A stretch of DNA of 20,574 nucleotides from Geobacter sp. UBA5608 (GTDB taxonomy: Bacteria; Desulfobacterota; Desulfuromonadia; Geobacterales; Pseudopelobacteraceae), in the NCBI GenBank assembly GCA_002424705.1, contig DIKW01000105.1, positions 8,614 through 29,187 of the forward strand. Reading direction: 5' to 3'. Position numbers and translations under genes: made by a program. Shown piece by piece: positions 18,338 through 20,574 of this stretch. The stretch's first letter is position 1. Each line of letters opens with the position of its first letter. The notes beneath the pieces are model-generated. The model was not told where the DNA came from. It saw only the letters and a program-made list of their open reading frames with translations, and ran no database searches.

Positions 18338-19420
18338 CTAAAACAGTGACAGCTTGACGTAGCGGCCCGGGTTCTGCCGGATGTCGCTCACCAGTGCGTC
18401 CAGTGCCTCCACGGTTGTGTTCAGTTTGTCGTACAGCTCTTTGTCGCTGACCAATTTGCCCATGGTGCCGTCACCGGCCTTGACCCGTGCCGTAATGGCC
18501 TCCAGGTCCTGCATTGAGGTGTCGGCCCGGGTGATCAGCGAGAGGCTTTTGTCATAGAGCTGTTTGTCGTTGATCAACATGCCGAGGGTGGAATCCTTGG
18601 AGGTCAGCTTGCGGTTCAGTTCCCGCACGTCGTCGGCAGCCTGGATACTCTTGTCCGCCAGGGCGGTCAGCTTGGTGTAGAGGGTTTTGTCATAGATCAG
18701 GCGGCTTAGGGTCCCCTCCGAGTTCTGGATCTCCAGCAGGGTCTGGTCGGCTCGGGCCAAGATGCTCATCAGTTTATCGTAGGGCTCGTTACTGCGGGCA
18801 AAGCGTCCCAGGCTGCCCTGGCCGCGGTTGATGGTGGCGGTCAGCTCCCGCAGTTCGTCCGAGAGCTGCACACTGTTGGTGTAGAGCGTGGTGTCGGTGG
18901 CCAGCTTGCCCAGGGTGCCCTTGCCCTCCCGGATGTCGTCCACGATCCCGTTCAGCCGATCGAAGGTGACGCCGGCCTTCTGGGCCACATCATCCAGGGT
19001 GTGCACCGTCTGGCCGCTGAAGTTGTCCCCCGGCTGTTCGTAGTAGTGCAGCGAGGGGACGATATCGACGTACTTTTCGCCCATCAGGCCGCGGGTCTTG
19101 ATGGTGATCCGCGAGTCGGGCCCTACTTTTTTCAGGGCTTCCCGCTCCACCTCCATGGTGATCTTGACCTGGTTGCTGCGGCGCGGATCCTTGAAGCGGA
19201 TGTCCTGCACCACCCCCACATCCACCCCGGCCAGCCAGACCGGCGCCCCAACCTTGAGACCGATCACGTTGGACATGGTGATGTTGAGGGTGTTGGTGGG
19301 GGTGAACAGTTTGGTCTTCTGGCCCATCAGCAGGATCGCCCCGGCCAGCACCAGCAGGGTCACCAGGATGAAGATGCCGGCCCGCACCTGGGCCCAGCCG
19401 ATCTGATTACTCCGTTGCAT
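18338..19420 (-). CDS. mlaD: MlaD-like MCE-domain protein of a phospholipid ABC transporter
   Basis: 360 residues. One N-terminal membrane helix (about 14-33) anchors it in the inner membrane, then an MCE domain (about 41-119; LNITMSNVIGLKVGAPVWLAG and the TRGLMGEKYVDI end). MCE proteins form hexameric rings that carry lipids between membranes. It is about twice the length of E. coli MlaD (around 183 residues): the extra part (about 150-345) is helical and contains five copies of a G-T-L-G-x-L-x-x-D-x-x-L-Y motif. The ATG at 19420 lies 11 nt after the mlaF stop. Long MCE proteins with helical tails can form needles or tunnels, so this one may reach further across the periplasm; that is inference. 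Confidence 0.9.
   Translation of the reverse strand: MQRSNQIGWAQVRAGIFILVTLLVLAGAILLMGQKTKLFTPTNTLNITMSNVIGLKVGAPVWLAGVDVGVVQDIRFKDPRRSNQVKITMEVEREALKKVGPDSRITIKTRGLMGEKYVDIVPSLHYYEQPGDNFSGQTVHTLDDVAQKAGVTFDRLNGIVDDIREGKGTLGKLATDTTLYTNSVQLSDELRELTATINRGQGSLGRFARSNEPYDKLMSILARADQTLLEIQNSEGTLSRLIYDKTLYTKLTALADKSIQAADDVRELNRKLTSKDSTLGMLINDKQLYDKSLSLITRADTSMQDLEAITARVKAGDGTMGKLVSDKELYDKLNTTVEALDALVSDIRQNPGRYVKLSLF
18431..18919 (-). repeat. Five degenerate protein repeats in the MlaD tail
   Basis: Motif copies start at residues 168, 202, 236, 277 and 318 (GTLGKLATDTTLY, GSLGRFARSNEPY, GTLSRLIYDKTLY, STLGMLINDKQLY, GTMGKLVSDKELY). Spacings are 34, 34, 41 and 41 residues; the difference of 7 equals one heptad. 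Helical segments lie between copies. Confidence 0.8.
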
Positions 19421-19431
19421 AGGTCACCGTC

Positions 19432-20187
19432 TCATACGAAAAGTGATGCATCCGTTGGCTCCAGAAATTCGCGTACATTGGGTAACGGGCAGGCCTTCAA
19501 CGCCCCTTCGTCGCCGTCAAAGGCCAGCCGGCTTTCGTGCAGCAGCGAAAAACGCTGCGAGGTGGCAAAGGCCGTGGCCAGGTCGTGGGTCACCATCAGG
19601 GTGGTCTTGCCGTCCTCCTGCAAGCGTCGCATCAGGCTGATGATGTTGTAGACCCCGATCGGGTCCAGGCCGGTGGTCGGCTCGTCGAAGAAGATGTACT
19701 CCGGGTCGGCCGCCAGGGCCCGGGCGATGGCCACCCGTTTCTTCATGCCGCCCGACAGCTCGGCCGGATAGAGATTGAGCGCCGGTTCCACGCCGACGAA
19801 GCGCAGCTTCTCCCGCACGATCTGCTCGATCTCAGCCTCGGAGAGCCGACCCTCCTCGAACAGGCGGTAGCCCACGTTCTCGCCCACGGTCATCGAATCG
19901 AACAGGGCGCCGCCCTGGAAGACGATGGCGATCTTCTTGCGTTGTTCGCGGTAGGCGGCCTCAGGTTGGCCGGTGATCTCCATGCCGTTGATCAGGATCC
20001 GGCCGCTCTGGGGATGGATCAGCCCCAGCAGCAGCTTGAGGATGGTGGTCTTGCCGGAACCGCTCACCCCCAGGATGGTGCGGTTGACCCCCCGTTCCAG
20101 CAGCAGGTCGAAATTGGTCAGGATCGTCCGGCCGCCCACTGCGTAGCAGACCTGTTCCATCCGTATGCACTGGTCGTCAGTCGTCAT
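19432..20187 (-). CDS. mlaF: MlaF-like ATP-binding subunit of a phospholipid ABC transporter
   Basis: 251 residues. Walker A GVSGSGKT (40-47, Lys46), Q-loop in VFQGGALFDSMTVGENV, signature LSGGMKKRVAIARAL (from 144), Walker B IFFDEPTTGLDP (Asp168, Glu169) and the H-loop in LMVTHDL. The GALFDSMTVGENV and SGGMKKR wording is typical of MlaF rather than of uptake importers. I chose ATG 20187, one base after the mlaE stop (TAAGATG); a TTG at 20205 would overlap mlaE. It powers lipid movement through MlaE and MlaD at the inner membrane. Confidence 0.95.
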   Translation of the reverse strand: MTTDDQCIRMEQVCYAVGGRTILTNFDLLLERGVNRTILGVSGSGKTTILKLLLGLIHPQSGRILINGMEITGQPEAAYREQRKKIAIVFQGGALFDSMTVGENVGYRLFEEGRLSEAEIEQIVREKLRFVGVEPALNLYPAELSGGMKKRVAIARALAADPEYIFFDEPTTGLDPIGVYNIISLMRRLQEDGKTTLMVTHDLATAFATSQRFSLLHESRLAFDGDEGALKACPLPNVREFLEPTDASLFV

Positions 20188-20188
20188 C

Positions 20189-20574
20189 TTATCTGAACAC
20201 CACAATCAGTTTAGCCAGGAAGAAATCCACCATCAGCACCGTGACCGAGGCGACCACCACCGCCCGCTTGGCCGCCGCGCCGACCCCTTCGGCGCCGCCG
20301 CCGGTGTTCAGGCCGGTGTGGCAGGCGATCATGGTGATCAGGCCGCCGAAGACAAACGGCTTGATCAACCCCTCGACGTAGTCGATCGGAAACAGGAACT
20401 GGGTGAAGGAGGAAAGGTACATGGTGGGGCTGATGCCATAGCCGGCGGCGATCAGGTAGCCCCCCAGAAGCGACACGCCGTCGGTCATGATCGCCAACAG
20501 CGGCATGGCCAGCAGCATCGCCTTTAGCCGCGGTGTTACCAGCCGCTGGACGATGTCGGTCCCCTCCACCCGCA
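20189..20574 (-). CDS. mlaE: MlaE-like permease, C-terminal half (5' end outside window)
   Basis: The frame is open to the window edge, giving about the last 128 residues of a protein usually near 260. It is hydrophobic with several membrane helices, and VTPRLKAMLLAMPLLAIMTD matches the conserved MlaE segment after the coupling helix; GLITMIACHTGLNTGGGAEGVG is the other conserved block. It is the membrane domain that works with MlaF and MlaD. The gene order mlaE-mlaF-mlaD is standard. No MlaB or MlaC gene follows in this operon. Confidence 0.92.
   Translation of the reverse strand, partial: RVEGTDIVQRLVTPRLKAMLLAMPLLAIMTDGVSLLGGYLIAAGYGISPTMYLSSFTQFLFPIDYVEGLIKPFVFGGLITMIACHTGLNTGGGAEGVGAAAKRAVVVASVTVLMVDFFLAKLIVVFR

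Overview
The window looks like chromosomal DNA from a high-GC deltaproteobacterium of the Geobacter/Desulfuromonadales type. This is judged from gene content and protein style only: a ccsA-hemA-hemC-hemD haem/cytochrome operon, a short ACT-tailed threonine ammonia-lyase, PcrA-like UvrD, an Mla/MCE operon and sensor kinases with periplasmic-binding-protein heads. Coding density is very high. No mobile element, CRISPR array, rRNA or tRNA was found. Both window ends cut through genes.

Region 1 (1-6457, + strand) is a signalling cluster. It holds a 5'-truncated membrane hybrid histidine kinase (TM-PAS-PAS-HisKA-HATPase-REC), an orphan Tat-type lipoprotein of the NMT1/SsuA substrate-binding fold with no transporter partners, a second hybrid kinase with a PhnD-like periplasmic head, and a SAM-dependent methyltransferase that overlaps the second kinase by 4 nt. 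No DNA-binding response regulator or HPt protein is visible.

Region 2 (6458-9955, +) carries a PcrA/UvrD helicase and threonine ammonia-lyase, overlapping by ATGA. Region 3 (9952-10810, -) is a trxA-tlpA redox pair, convergent with ilvA; the two stop codons share a CTAG. A good sigma70-type promoter precedes trxA, with a 7+7 bp palindrome over its start site.

Region 4 (10957-14988, +) is ccsA-hemA-hemC-hemD. It is driven divergently from a near-consensus promoter and has a leader of about 110 nt that can fold against the start codon. It makes tetrapyrrole (glutamyl-tRNA to uroporphyrinogen III) and a membrane protein of cytochrome c assembly. It ends in a 14-bp perfect hairpin shared with the convergent flgM.

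Region 5 (15078-20574, -) reads mlaE(partial)-mlaF-mlaD-M16 peptidase-M16 pseudopeptidase-flgM, with gaps or overlaps of 57 nt or less. The mla genes should encode an inner-membrane lipid transporter. The two M16 proteins carry complementary halves of one metalloprotease active site. flgM, the anti-sigma28 factor, sits alone at the end with its own near-consensus sigma28 promoter.

The most interesting points are the multi-head sensory cluster, the sigma28-controlled orphan flgM, the palindrome on trxA, the structured haem-operon leader, the split M16 pair and five repeats in MlaD spaced 34/34/41/41 residues. All family assignments are by eye; no database search was run.
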